Below are positions 46,792-57,371 of a stretch of DNA of 64,000 nucleotides, one piece after another. The stretch is from Epiperipatus broadwayi. Lineage: Eukaryota > Onychophora > Udeonychophora > Euonychophora > Peripatidae. The notes beneath the pieces were generated by a model. That model was not told where the DNA came from, made no database searches, and was given only the letters and a program-made list of their open reading frames with translations. Position 1 is the first letter of the stretch. Every line of letters starts with the position of its first letter. The DNA lies in NCBI GenBank assembly GCA_028023455.1, contig JAQFVV010012405.1, positions 12,984,031 through 13,048,030 on the forward strand, written 5' to 3'. Made by a program: the position numbers and the translations under genes.

Positions 46792-48535
46792 ATGGCATCA
46801 GCTCAGAAAAACAATGACTCAAACGGTATCAAAATAAACACCAACTGTTGAAATAATACCAGTGCCACTAAAATGTATGCAAATATAGTGAAACCAAATT
46901 ATAAACAAGCCAACATGGAAAAAATCTTAGCCCCAGCCAAAAATGGGAGATTTAGAAAAGCAAATCAGACAGATTTCAATGACCCAAATCTTGAAAATAC
47001 TGATAAAGTTAAATCATCATCAGAAGCCTGGACTAAAGAAGAGATATAAGAAATCAATGCTAGATTCAGCAATACAATACCAAAAAAGTTGCATAACATC
47101 TTTAAAAAGTTTTTTTCAACAAAATCACTCATGATAGTGGTAACAGACAAAAATCTTATACTATATAAGTTTCCTAAGGAACTGCTATATAAAGAGCTGA
47201 CTAAAAATGGGATATGATCTCATCCTTCGGAGAGCATCCCAACTCCTGATATATTGCAGTAGAATTTTTTGATGAATATCAGTGAGCAAGGTTTCAAACT
47301 CAGATTAAGATCTCGGAAAATTATGCCCTGATTGTGGTCAATAAAAATTTGCAAAACTGCTTCACTGGCATAATTAAAAACAGATATTTTGGATATAACA
47401 TCCAAGACTTTCAAAACCTAATCTAGTCATTTGAAAAAGCAATCCACATTAAGCCAATATACCTAAATGACAATCCTACCCTGGTATATAGCAATAGCTT
47501 CCATTTTAAAATCAAGTTAAATGGTAAATGAAGCTGTAAACCCAGAAGATATATACACTCAAATAGTTGATCAAGATTCCATATTAACTATTCAAATAAA
47601 AAGACTAAGATCACAATGCTTCATGTCTGAAGAACATGGACACCTAGCAAATGACTATGATGCTAGGAAAAATATCAAAAATCAATCAAACACAGCACAA
47701 CATCAACCAAAGCACAGTGCAACATGGCAAAAGGCTTAATGCAAACAGATACATCACTTGATAAAGAAAAAACACAAACCGACACCAACCTCAAAACAAA
47801 AAGAACATGGATGAGACTCCATCTGAAGAGCACTTAGATTTATCAGTTAATAAAACAAGTAGAGTTCAAGACCCAAATAAAAATGAAACAACAGCTGAAA
47901 AAATAGAGAAGTCTGCACTAATACATGAAAGCCAGATTATTAACCAAGGCAAGGAAGAGGCTGAGAGTGAAAATCCAACTGGGAAAAAACAAGCCTCAAC
48001 TAATGACAATTTCCGAAGACACCAAACTAAAATCATTGTGAACACTAAGAATTAAAAATAACACAGCCACTTGCCATAAATTATACAAACGAACCTAAAC
48101 CAAAAGCATAAGATTAGGATAAATGCCAAAGAAAAACAGATGAGCCAAAAAAGTTAAAACGGAAGAGTCAAGCATAAGCAACTATGAAAAGCAGTACCAA
48201 ACAATAGAAGTAACTGATGAAGAATTTGAACTAGATTATGAAGATGCACAAGATTGTCAAGCAACAGAAAAGCAAAACACGAACAAACACACCTTCAATA
48301 CACAATCTCAATAAAAATAAAATTGATTTTTGACATATGGGAACTAACTGATATTACGTATGTAATAAGGTTATGATTGGTAGCACATCAGTATTTCCAT
48401 AGTTGAAAGCCTTAGTGCTGAAGTAAAGCAAACCAATTGGACAATTGATCCACTGAAGGACACTAATATGCAAAATCCTTATGATGTATGTACCCCTGTA
48501 TATCAATATATGTAATAAAACTAAAAGTAAAAATA
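46792..48535 (+). pseudogene. ORF1-only retroelement: gag-like ORF1 with degenerate zinc knuckle and 3' UTR
   Basis: A frame can be followed from the ATG at 46792 (MASAQKNNDSNGIKIN) to a stop near 48316 with a handful of stops and frameshifts. Near 47140 an RRM-like start (LMIVVTDKNLILYKFPKELL) is seen. Frame 47521-47739 contains RSQCFMSEEHGHLANDYD, a CCHC zinc knuckle in which the second and fourth Cys are lost. A hydrophilic Glu/Asn/Lys-rich tail follows (47807-48055) ending in VTDEEFELDYEDAQD. A ~220-bp 3' region ending ATAAAACTAAAAGTAAAAA comes next, with no ORF2. The pattern fits a non-autonomous ORF1-only LINE derivative of the jockey/I/Tx1 type; exact clade unknown. Confidence 0.6.
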
Positions 48536-48565
48536 TATTTTGATGTAAAAACTAACTAGGTTAAT

Positions 48566-48640
48566 AAATCATAATAATAATGATGATGATGATGAAGACA
48601 ATAACTATAATAATTATTATTATTTATTTATTATTAATCA
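48566..48640. repeat. (TAA/TGA)n and TTA-rich microsatellite
   Basis: AATAATAATGATGATGATGATG passing into TAATTATTATTATTTATTTATTATT; it marks the 3' end region of the minus-strand LINE next to it. Confidence 0.85.
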
Positions 48641-49683
48641 AACAATACATATAAGAAAGAGAAATACTCCAAACAAGATAAACTTGTGCTAGGACTCTTT
48701 CTTAAATTATTAATTACAAACCAAAACAACAATAACAAAAAATAATAATGAAATACATTACTATACTATACATAGTAAAACAAATAAACCAAAACAAACA
48801 ACCAAAAAGATATACATATTAAATAAAATATATACATATTAATTAATCAATATATTACACATAAGACAATAACCAAAATTTTAAATATTTTTTAAAAATA
48901 TAAAAAGATAAATTATCAACGTCTATAGAGCAGTAGTAACAAAAGAATTAAAGACCCTGAGTCCATTGTAATTAAATTGCCTCTGACTGCATTCTAAAGA
49001 AAAATCTGGAACTGCCAGTTAAAATTTGTTAGCCAAGTGGGTACCTATAATTCATACTTTATGACACAATAAAAAATGGCAATATATATCAATGACAATT
49101 CTAAACTTATATAGTTTAGAAACAGATAACACACCAGAATTGATATATATCTCGCACAGAGGTCAATCTAGGTCTACCAAAAATAATATGCATCATATAA
49201 TTTTGCAAAGTATATAATTGAGATATAGTAAGTAATCAGTAGAGATACCCCAAATGGAAATATTATAACATAATATACTCTGATAACAAGCAAAATATAT
49301 GGTCATCAAAGTAGAACTAGATATGAATTTCACCAGATAATAAAATAAATAATTAATTTTATATAATCGAGAACATAAGTAGACAATGTGCTTAGACCAA
49401 GATAACCTTGCATCAATATAGATGCCTAAATAGCAATAATTATCAACAAAACTAATGTTCCAACATGTACAAATACTTTTTGAATGAACATTATATTCAC
49501 CACAAATCCCAATAGTAATTGAATATGTGCAGTATTTATAAGACAATAGAATCCTTCTGGTTTTACTACAATTAATCAGTTAAACAATTTATCATAAGCT
49601 AGTTATTTATTGTATTTTTATATTGGACTATTTCCATAATCTAATATGTGAAATTGAATGTCTTTAGAAAAATTCAAATTTAT

Positions 49684-50013
49684 TTAAATATTCCAAATAC
49701 ATTCAACTGTTAGTAATATCACAGCAAACAGGTTAGTATATGCACCAACTATTAGTAATATCACAGCAAACAAGTTAGTATTTGCACCAACTGTTAGTAA
49801 TATCACAGCAAACAGGTTAGTATATGCACTATCTGTTAGTAATATAAACAGGTTAGTATATGCACAACATTTCAAGAGATATTATTTTCCCCTCTTCTTC
49901 AGGTGTTGCCGACCTGACCAGTGACAGTACTAGCATAGGATTTGAACCTGAGTCCTTAGATTCTTGATTATTGAATTTTAAGGTAATGCTCTAACCAACT
50001 TAGCCATAACACC
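49684..50013 (-). mobile_element. tRNA-derived SINE, family T1, copy B, with expanded tail
   Basis: On the minus strand it begins GGTGTTATGGCTAAGTTGG (A-box region), has B-box GGTTCAAATCC (near 49944) and the same body as copy A at 1915. After TTGTGCATATACTAACC the tail is expanded into a tandem array (49690-49865). It sits between the FADD box and the thumb of LINE-C, so it inserted after that LINE. Confidence 0.8.
49690..49865 (-). repeat. Tandem repeat in the T1 SINE tail, ~52-bp unit
   Basis: About three and a half units built of ACTGTTAGTAATATCACAGC + AAACAGGTTAGTATATGCAC (plus-strand order) follow one another with few changes; the last unit lacks the ATCACAGCA part. The unit is the SINE 3' tail itself, as the single copy at 2060-2090 shows (GCATATACTAACC...). 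It creates a repetitive minus-strand open frame that is not a gene. Confidence 0.9.
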
Positions 50014-50455
50014 ATCATCACAAACTTTAGGAAAACAGTTACTTATTGATTCTAGATATGTATTAATCAATTGCTCCAGAATACTATATAAAACAGCATC
50101 ACAAGACAAAGCAATATCATCAGCAAACCCATAAATCTTTGAATTCAAACACAAATTAAAGATGTCGTTTATATATATATATTAAAAATAATATAGGGAC
50201 AAGTACAGAACCTTGTGGAACACGATGATTAACTAATTCAAAATCACCAATAATACTATGTATTTTAGTAGCCTGACTCCTATCCTTCATGTAACTTAAC
50301 AACCAAGGAGCAAAATGACCTGTCAAACCATGTGAACATAAATGATGTAACAAAACTGTATGATTAACAGAGTCAACTGCCTTGGACAAATCCAAATAAA
50401 CAACTGCTGTTTTGAGACCCTTGTCCAATGATAACATTACATTATGTACATGATT

Positions 50456-50502
50456 ATAAATAATAATAATAATAATAATGATGATAATAATAATAATAAT
50501 AA
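50456..50502. repeat. (TAA/TGA)n microsatellite
   Basis: ATAATAATAATAATGATGATAATAATAATAAT array at the 5' end of LINE-C. Confidence 0.95.
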
Positions 50503-51130
50503 ACATGGAATCATATAAAGAACTTTCTACACCTACAGTTCATGCAATTGCATTCCTATTATATACATACTGTTATAGTTGTTGCAGCTTCACATTTGGA
50601 AATAATATTAGACCTCATCCAGCTACCTTTACAAACAAACTACAACAATTAAGGGCCTGAGATTGCAAAATTACTCCTTCAGACATTGTAGCTGCCACAT
50701 GGTCACTTATAAAACAACCTTTCAATCTATAACCAAAGTACATTGACTTAAATAAGCAACAATCAATCATATTTTCACAATCATAGCAATAGATATTGTT
50801 CAGTCATTCGGATACTTTCCAAGTAATCACCTAATATTGTAAATACATATTAATTAATAGACTGCAGTGGTCATACCAGTATAAGAATAACAAGGGCAAC
50901 AAAAGCACCTGCAAAACTTACAAGTGAACTCTTTATAAGTAGAACTATAGGAGTCAATGATATATAGGCATGATTGCTCCTGTAACCCCTCGCAATCAGA
51001 TTATGTAAAATCTAATGTAACCTTTTTGAAGAATTAATAAAGATCTATCTTTGAAACATAATAATTAATAAGAACAACAACAACAATGATATATCAAAAC
51101 AGCCATTAATCCCCTTAACAAGTTGACATT
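50503..51130. other. Unassigned DNA, possible LINE 3' end
   Basis: The part at 50870-51060 is somewhat GC-richer and ends in AGAATTAATAAAGATCTATC, resembling a retroelement 3' UTR, but no coding match was found. Confidence 0.3.
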
Positions 51131-51141
51131 TTCTATTGTTG

Positions 51142-51736
51142 CTAGATGCACCCATCCTTGGCAAGGTTCTCTTTTTCTTTAATTGTTTGCTTTAACAATT
51201 TTTTTAAGATTTAATGTAAATTAAACAAAACATTTTAATAATTATGGTCAACTGTTTCATAAAAAAAAAAAAGGTTATTTGTGGTAGAATGACAGTTTTA
51301 TGAACAAAAGTAATAGTTTTTTTTAACAAGGTCATTGTAGTAGTTTTTTTTAATTGGTTGACAAGTTTTCTTTAAGATTTAATGTAAATGAAACAAAAGA
51401 TTTTAATATTATATAAGTGAGAAATTCAGAATTATTTTTTTTTAATTGGTTGACAAGTTTTCTTTAAGATTTAATGTAAATGAAACAAAAGGTTTTAATA
51501 TTATATAAGTGAGAAATTCAGAATTAAGCTTGTATAATAAAGCTAAATTAAAATTTAAAGTATTAAATATATACCTGTTATATTTAATATGTGAAGTCAT
51601 GGACAACTTTCACAGTTTATTAATGGCACAATGATTGTGGATTTGATATGCAACAGGTTGTGAATTTGACACATGAAAGTTCATTCATACATTCACCAAT
51701 CAGACAACAGAGAAAATATAAATTTTATATATAAGA
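51142..51736 (-). mobile_element. Helitron-like non-autonomous element, copy 1
   Basis: On the minus strand it starts TCTTATATATAAAATTTATA (51736 downward) preceded by A. It ends with a short hairpin CCTTG-C-CAAGG followed 10 bp later by CTAG (51145-51142). A 5' TC end, no inverted repeats, and a subterminal hairpin before CTRR are Helitron hallmarks; the base after CTAG is C, not the expected T. Internal sequence (GTCTGATTGGTGAATGTATG, CATGTGTCAAATTCACAAC, ATTAAATCTTAA) recurs at 62538-63115 on the plus strand. There is no coding capacity. Confidence 0.6.
51347..51525. repeat. Two-copy tandem duplication, ~88-bp unit
   Basis: The block from TTTAATTGGTTGACAAG through AAGATTTAATGTAAATGAAA to AGTGAGAAATTCAGAATT occurs twice in direct succession, nearly identical; a diverged partial copy precedes it (51178-51245). 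It lies within the Helitron-like element. Confidence 0.9.
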
Positions 51737-53074
51737 TCACTGGAGGCAGTTTTTGTCAATAAAATATTCATTCTATATTAGAACTCAATAAATTAGACTT
51801 GCTTTTTTACAAATATAAATTTGCAAATGAAAAACATTCTAAAAAATCATATTTTAATTAGTTTAAATTGAGAATAAAGGATGTTTTTATCATTAAATGA
51901 TAGACAAGGTAACAATATAAGTGAATAATTCCAGAAAGTTAATAAATTCTTTGATTTAAATTTATTTTTAAAACATTAATACATAAAGATTAATCTCTGT
52001 TAAATGTATCAAATTCTGCTTTCAAATATTAAAATTGCTTTATAATTTTTAGAATATTTCAAAAAATTCTCATACAGTGGCAATAAAAACAGGTAATAAT
52101 ATTATATGGTCAATGTCATAAAGCATGGTCATCTTAACATTAGTTTTTTTTTTTGTTAATATAACAGTGGAATTTATTAACATCTTTTTTTTAAAAAAAT
52201 TAAACATATATGAATAAAATCAAAGTATATAGTTCATTCTTTTGGTTTTACATAATTATCATACAAATTATATAAAAATAATCAGAAATATTTAATAAAC
52301 TAAGAAAAAAGCACTTTCTTTAGTTTTTTTTTTTTTTTTAAGTTATTTTACAAATGCTGTGGAAAACAGATTACAAAGAACAAAAACTATTAAAAAGTCA
52401 TGGCAAAGACTAATCATGTGGACATCAACCTTTGACCTTTACTGAACCGCCTGGAAAATATTGACCTTAGATTTTTTAAAATTATTAAATCAATATTCAC
52501 TAGCTTACTGTTTTAGCACTTAAAAAAGATCACAAATATCATTATAACTGTAGAAGTGTGATTTAATGTTGCTGAACTATGATGTATTTTGTGAAGTAAA
52601 TAGCCATGTTAGCTATTGAACCTATTATTAAATGGATTAAATTGGTGTTTTGTTGATCAGGATTGGAAGGTTAGTTGGACTATCTATGAGTCTACTTCAT
52701 GCTTGTTGGGGAGTTTATGACTATTACATTTTTATACATTTGATAAGCTACTTTGACTTCTTGTTAATTCGCCTACTATGTGGTACGAATTCTGTTTGTT
52801 CATTCTTTATAAAAATTTAGAAAAAGGACAGGGAGCTACTAATTTAGACATGGTCCTTGTAAAAAAATAGTTGATATATATTTACAATCTTAGGAAGCTT
52901 TCATCTGACCATCAATTAATGAAAATGCTGAACTTTTTATATATGTTCTACTTAAAAGCATGTTATTATTAACTTCACGGAGTCTCTTGGTCTAAAGCCT
53001 GTACTTTAGTATAAAAAAACACTTTGTCATTTTATGATAGTTTTCCATCAATTGCTAACAAAGGATTTGTTTTT
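51737..53074. other. Unassigned AT-rich DNA
   Basis: No gene, RNA or named repeat recognised. Homopolymer T runs are common. Confidence 0.45.
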
Positions 53075-53172
53075 TTTTTTAATATATGTCAAATGCGTTG
53101 ACCGGGAAGCAAACCCGGGCTAGCTGCTTAGAAGGCAGCTATGCTAACCACTAGGCCACCAAAGGGTTGCTA
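53075..53172 (-). mobile_element. tRNA-derived short SINE, T2-like
   Basis: On the minus strand: GGTGGCCTAGTGGTTAGCAT (A box), an anticodon-arm-like GCTGC-CTTCTAA-GCAGC (loop would read TCT), then a T-arm CCGGG-TTTGCTT-CCCGG, the tail AACGCATTTGACATATATT and an A-run. The tail resembles GATGCTATGACAT of the SINEs at 57253 and 60059. The acceptor stem does not pair (5' CCTTTGG against 3' TCAACGC), so it is not a functional tRNA gene. A target duplication is uncertain (AAAGGATTTG / AAAGGGTTGC). Confidence 0.65.
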
Positions 53173-55272
53173 CAGCAATTAGTGTTTGTCATACGTATAC
53201 ACACGGAGCCACGGTATAATATATATATATATTTTAAATGAAGTTTCAATCCGTGTTTGCATAATTTTTAACTTTATTGGGAGGCTATTTGCTTCTTGTA
53301 AGTCAAAAAATTGATTAAAGTAAATATTGCGTAATTTTATTTATATTGTTTTCCTCCCCTTGGTTATTATACCATCTGCATGTATTTTAAAGTCTTAATT
53401 ACCTTGAAGATACGGCTCTAATTAAGAAGTTCATTCATCCATTAATGGTTAAATATTTTAACAGGCAACATAATTAACTGTAGATAGATAGTGAGTCTAT
53501 TAATCAGCAATATTTTGTAATAATAGAGCACATTTAAACATCATTAAATCTGCAGTCGTTACAAATGGTATCGACAAAATGTCATTAAAAATAATTTACT
53601 CTAAAACGTAATAATTATCCAACGTTATATAAATTGATCTAATTTTAGTAAATTATACAAAAATGCTTAGTTGTTAATGTTATACACATTGTACTGCATA
53701 TATAAGTACTGTATGTGAACAAATTCAGTGTTCTCTTAAATTGTAATGATAGATTCATTTAAATTATTCCTTACAATGTTGCTCTAATTGAACAAGATGT
53801 TGTTTTTTGATGAGTGTCTATGAAGCTCATATTATACATATGTGTATGAGTGTCTGTGAGTGTATTATAACAAAAGTTATAAATGAAAACTTTATACACG
53901 TCTACATAATGTCCCTACTAGTATACGAGATAAATAAGCAAATCATTGGTCATTCAGGAAATCGTGTGATGTTAGATCAAGAAAGCCCTTGATTGAATTT
54001 TAATAGAGAAATCCTTAACTCTTCGTCTGCATGTCAATACAATGTTAAACTGCACAAGGCAATGTAAAAATGTATTACTTTAGAGAAAAATGAATTATTG
54101 AACATTATTAAATGACAAACAATTCTAATGGTCATAGTAACTCGATGTCTGATTATTGCAACTCGGCGAATAATTTATATATATATTAATTTTTGACTGT
54201 GCTGAAAGTCTATATCCGGTCTAGAAATGATTTGATAATCCCTAGTCTATCAAATGATGTTTATTCATTAATATATGTGTCTAAAATAAACGGTGCCAAT
54301 TATATGAATGAGGAAAGTTTAATAATTGCAGATTAAAATTGTAATAAGTTTTTGACAATCTTAATTTTTATATGAAAAAATAAATAATAGAATGAATGGT
54401 TGTAAATGTCCATAGTTCCAATTCGTAAGAAATTAGATTGTTTTTTATACTAAATGTGTTGCAAATAACCAATCTATTTTTTTTAAGTATTTTTTTTATT
54501 TATTTGGCAATAAATGTGCTGTTTTGTATAGTTTACTGAATTGTTAAAATGGTGGACACGTGATCTTAAGATTCACAGACAGCATTTCAATTCTTTCATA
54601 GGACTTGCTGGATAATAAACCATTTCATTAATATAGTGATTGTATAAGGTCCTATAACAAGCAGCCAATAGCTAGACGTAAGAGCGTTGCAGAATGAAAG
54701 TCTTTTTCTCTTCTCTTCCAACAACACTGTTAACAATGATTAAGTCGTGATTAATACCACCAAGAATTCTTTCCAAAATAGACTTATCAGGAAAGTCATG
54801 GAAGACCCAAACGTTTAAATAATAAAGCTATTCTCAATACTATATACACTTTTAGTACAATTATGTAATTCTAACAAACTTGTACTGCTCAAGTTAATAT
54901 GAAAAAATAAAATAAAACTAATAAGAAAGTCTTAAAAGTACGAATCAGCTTTTGGCAGTACAAGTTTGATAGAATTAAATAATAAAGCTATCTAAAATGT
55001 AGAGTTCTATTTACTAATAAAATTGCAGAGTTAGAGAAGCAGACTTGAAGGTTAATGATCCATAGATCACAACTCAACTTTGGCGCTTATGTGCTTCAAG
55101 GTCATATGATCTTTCATGATAAACCATTTTATTGTTTTTTTTTATTAGTAAATGCATTGCATAAAATGACATTTTTCTTGTAGGCAAGTTTGTTAATTAG
55201 AAATATATTTGCTCTGTTCTGAACATTACTAATTTCTAGCACTAATCCCTTGGCTTTCCATGTTCTTTTCAG
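53173..55272. other. Unassigned AT-rich DNA
   Basis: Nothing recognised. Open frames are short and have chance-like composition. Confidence 0.45.
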
Positions 55273-55285
55273 CACATGTATTATT

Positions 55286-55708
55286 AACATCACATGATCA
55301 CTATCTTATACTAGCACTTAATTGTTTATAAACAAAGCAAAACTCTCCATACAGTATTGCCAAAGACACCAAAATGTATGGGTGCTGAACTGAGTTCAGA
55401 CCCATATGACTATATAAGCTATTGAGCTTAGATTGAAAAATTTTTGTGTTTCAATTTCATACTCATAGTTTTTTAGTTAAGTAGAGATAAAAGGTGGGTG
55501 CTGGAGGGTTGCATTAGATCCTAAGATCTAGGTGCAGTGCTGTCAGATCCAAAGCTCCTCACTGACGATGGCCACAAGCCAAAAACTAGTCTGGGGGTAT
55601 TGAAAGAGTAGGCATTAGATAGGGATTTTATGCACAAGCCTTTTGGCATTCATTGATTACTCTGGTTGGCACAGGTTGGCAATACTGTATGGAGAGTTTT
55701 GCTTTGTT
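55286..55708 (+). mobile_element. Hammerhead-bearing element, family M, copy 3 (single unit)
   Basis: A 423-bp insert flanked by a 13-bp direct repeat CACATGTATTATT / CACGTGTATTATT (55273-55285, 55709-55721; one change). The left end AACATCACATGATCACT...AAAACTCTCCATACAGTATTG is complementary to the right end CAATACTGTATGGAGAGTTTT. Between them is the ~200-nt family core (AAAGACACCAAAATGTATGG ... GTTAAGTAGAGATAAAAGG), a hammerhead and the arm. This copy gives the unit structure from which the inverted dimers can be understood. Non-coding. Confidence 0.85.
55530..55615 (+). ncRNA. Hammerhead ribozyme motif (M copy 3)
   Basis: CTGACGA (55562-55568) is a perfect core. Stem II TGGC-CACAA-GCCA (55569-55581) is a clean four-pair hairpin including the 10.1/11.1 pair as U-A. 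Next comes AAAAC (55582-55586), so G12 has mutated to A, then TA-GTC with cleavage position after C55591. Stem I: TCCTCA pairs with TGGGGG over six positions with two G-U. Loss of G12 should abolish cleavage. Stem II here and the core in copy 2 complement each other in defining the family consensus. Confidence 0.8.
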
Positions 55709-55721
55709 CACGTGTATTATT

Positions 55722-56254
55722 GTTATAAAATAATTGATTGGTTTATTGCTTAAGAGTTCATAAGAAATATAACTACCAGAAATGGTAAAGTTGGAGCCAT
55801 AATGTATTATTTTAATTTCCTTGATAGCATTATTGTGATGCAGGAGTAGTGGCACTTTATGCTAACAACCTTCTGTTGTTTTTTATGATCAACTCTATGA
55901 AAATGACACTCTTTTTAATCAATTATATCATTTGATGCTGTGATGAAAATAAAACAATTGTAAAATGGGCAAATGTATTTTAAGAGAATGTTCAGTCGTT
56001 ATTTGATTGTCTATCTGGCTATTCATGTTCTTGCAATTCATGAAAATTTTAATAATCTTTATGGACATCACTATTCCAAATCATCAATGCCTTTTCTATT
56101 TTTATTAATTGTCCAACATACCTTCTTACAGAAAATCAAAAAAAACTGTTGTAACCCAAAAAATTTGTAGTTTTTTAATCTATATCTGTAATTTTCATTC
56201 CAACTCCATTCATCACCAATCTACAATATTTCTTTTGGTGATTGGATTTTTTAT
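55722..56254. other. Unassigned AT-rich DNA
   Basis: No gene supported between the M and R elements. Confidence 0.4.
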
Positions 56255-56267
56255 CATTATGAATGAT

Positions 56268-56667
56268 TAATTAGACAGGATTTGAATCCAGACTTTCAAC
56301 TCCCTTCAGTCATCCATTCTATCATACAACTGATACATATGACCACATACATGTGAAAAAGATAAAGGATCTCCAATGCACGTATTTTGTGCTGGATCTG
56401 TACTCATCAGTTGATCCAGATCATCTCCAACATATATATATAGTCCATGCTCAGTTTATATTAAGACAGCAAATCTTCAAACTTTAATGGGGAGGCTTCA
56501 GTTTTCTCCACTCTCCAATTCTTCAGCCATCCATATCATTGAAAATCTGATGATGGCATGTTTAAAGCCCTTGTTTGCCAAGTTTGTTGTCATACCCATG
56601 ATGAGCATAATCATTCTAACCACTCATGTGTAGGACTTTAAGATCATTTAAATAGACATTATTTAAA
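56268..56667 (-). mobile_element. Hammerhead-bearing element, family R, copy 2
   Basis: A 400-bp insert between perfect 13-bp direct repeats CATTATGAATGAT (56255-56267 and 56668-56680). It aligns with 43688-44100 over its whole length: CTCAGTTTATATTAAGA, GCAAATCTTCAAACTTTAAT, CATATCATTGAAAATCTGAT, AAAGCCCTTGTTTGCCAA. Read on the minus strand it ends in the tRNA-like segment with GGATTCAAATCC. Non-coding. The clean 13-bp duplication shows insertion as a discrete unit. Confidence 0.85.
56350..56440 (-). ncRNA. Hammerhead-like motif (R copy 2)
   Basis: On the minus strand CTGATGA (56410-56404), stem II segment GTACAGATCCAGCAC, then AAAA where GAAA is expected (G12 lost). The proximal stem I TCAA before the core can pair with TTGG after stem III, and the outer strands GGAGATGATCT and AGATCCTTTATC are largely complementary. 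Stem III and the cleavage triplet are unclear. Best regarded as a decayed hammerhead. Confidence 0.5.
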
Positions 56668-57174
56668 CATTATGAATGATCCAAAAAAAATTTTAAATCC
56701 TCTGTTGTTTCTATTGTAATAATATTTGCCTTTCAAATTTATATATTTTTTCACACTGTTTTTTTAATGCAGAAGAAACTATTACTTAGATCACTAAATT
56801 AGATCTTATACATAGCAATTATTTTGTATTTATCACATTCGGAGAAATTTTTCTGACCACCTGGAATCAGGTTTAATTATAAACAATTGAAAAAATACAA
56901 TCTATTTTTCATATATGTTTACATTCCTTAACAGATACATAGAATAACTAATAACAAGAAGAGTAAAATTTAATCAGTCAAGAGTAACTGGAGCTCCACT
57001 TAAACTGGCCTTAATTTAAATATACATAATACAGCAAATAACTACTAGTTTAAAAAACTTACAAGCAAGTTCATTACTATACAATACTATAAATGTTATC
57101 AGTGTTTATTCTATATGATTATTTAAACATAAATAACAAGTGGATTCATTTTTTTTTATCTATTCATTGTTTAG

Positions 57175-57237
57175 ACTTGCCATCCACCTGGGAGACAGAT
57201 TGTGCTGGACTGTTTGATAAATGTAAAATGTTATCTG
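57175..57237 (+). other. Candidate 63-nt phase-1 exon
   Basis: A 63-nt stretch is bounded by ATTGTTTAG (acceptor) and CTG|GTAAAT (donor). Its third frame is open and reads LPSTWETDCAGLFDKCKMLS, with a composition unlike the chance frames around it; it would be a symmetric phase 1-1 exon. About 1 kb downstream (58120-58250) a diverged copy of both the intron end (AACATAAATGATAAGTGGA...) and the segment recurs with good splice signals (TTTTTTTCAG, CTG|GTGAGT) but with stops. A tandem exon duplication in a host gene is possible. No protein family was recognised. Confidence 0.3.
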
Positions 57238-57252
57238 GTAAATGTTTGCTTT

Positions 57253-57358
57253 TTGTCTTGCGTTGTTAGCCGAGAGGTATCGCAGCTGCCATGCAAGCAA
57301 GTAGTTGTTTGCAGACGGGTGTGGGTTCGCGTCCCGGCAGATGCTATGACATATGAAA
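57253..57358 (+). mobile_element. ~106-bp tRNA-derived SINE, family T2, copy 1
   Basis: Flanked by a 13-bp direct repeat AAATGTTTGCTTT (57240-57252 and 57359-57371). A box TTAGCCGAGAGG, B box GGGTTCGCGTCCC, then GCAGATGCTATGACAT and a short A-rich tail. The spacing between anticodon arm and T arm is long, like a class II (Leu/Ser-type) tRNA with a variable arm. It consists of a tRNA-like head plus ~12 nt and an A tail, one of the shortest SINE designs. The element is the same length as the copy at 60059. Confidence 0.85.
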
Positions 57359-57371
57359 AAATGTTTGCTTT

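Larger units (their letters stand above)
49193..50455 (-). pseudogene. LINE-C reverse transcriptase
   Basis: Frame 50506-50156 (first residues from the microsatellite) has LKTAVVYLDLSKAVDSVNH (motif A, catalytic Asp), HGLTGHFAPWLLSYMKDRSQ, and VNHRVPQGSVLVPILFLIY (motif B, PQGSVLGPxLF-like). The next broken frame gives IYGFADDIALSC, the intact catalytic Asp-Asp box. After the SINE, frame 49546-49193 has NYCYLGIYIDARLSWSKHI and a thumb ending SILCYNISIWG. These are the hallmarks of CR1/L2-type RTs. The interruption and frame breaks make it non-functional. Confidence 0.9.
48605..50460 (-). mobile_element. CR1/L2-like LINE, RT part, interrupted by a SINE (LINE-C)
   Basis: On the minus strand the RT begins near 50460 after a (TAA)n tract, passes motifs A, B and the FADD box (50160-50070), is interrupted by the T1 SINE (50013-49684), resumes at about 49680 with the thumb region (49546-49193), and ends in a decayed 3' region before a TAA-rich tail near 48605. 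It is a different family from LINE-A/B, as the motif A and B sequences differ. 5'-truncated; no target duplication identified. Confidence 0.8.

Noticed and set aside
48206-48230. CTGATGAAGAA as a hammerhead core
   Set aside because: It lies in the gag-like coding frame; no stem II or GAAA at the right distance.
49684-49875. Repetitive minus-strand open frame
   Set aside because: It is the translated tandem SINE tail, not a repeat protein.
50156-50506. Open frame beginning with a poly-Ile run
   Set aside because: The Ile run is the translated (TAA)n microsatellite; only the part after it is LINE-C reverse transcriptase.
53075-53172. Functional tRNA gene with TCT anticodon
   Set aside because: The acceptor stem does not pair and the sequence continues into a SINE tail and A-run.
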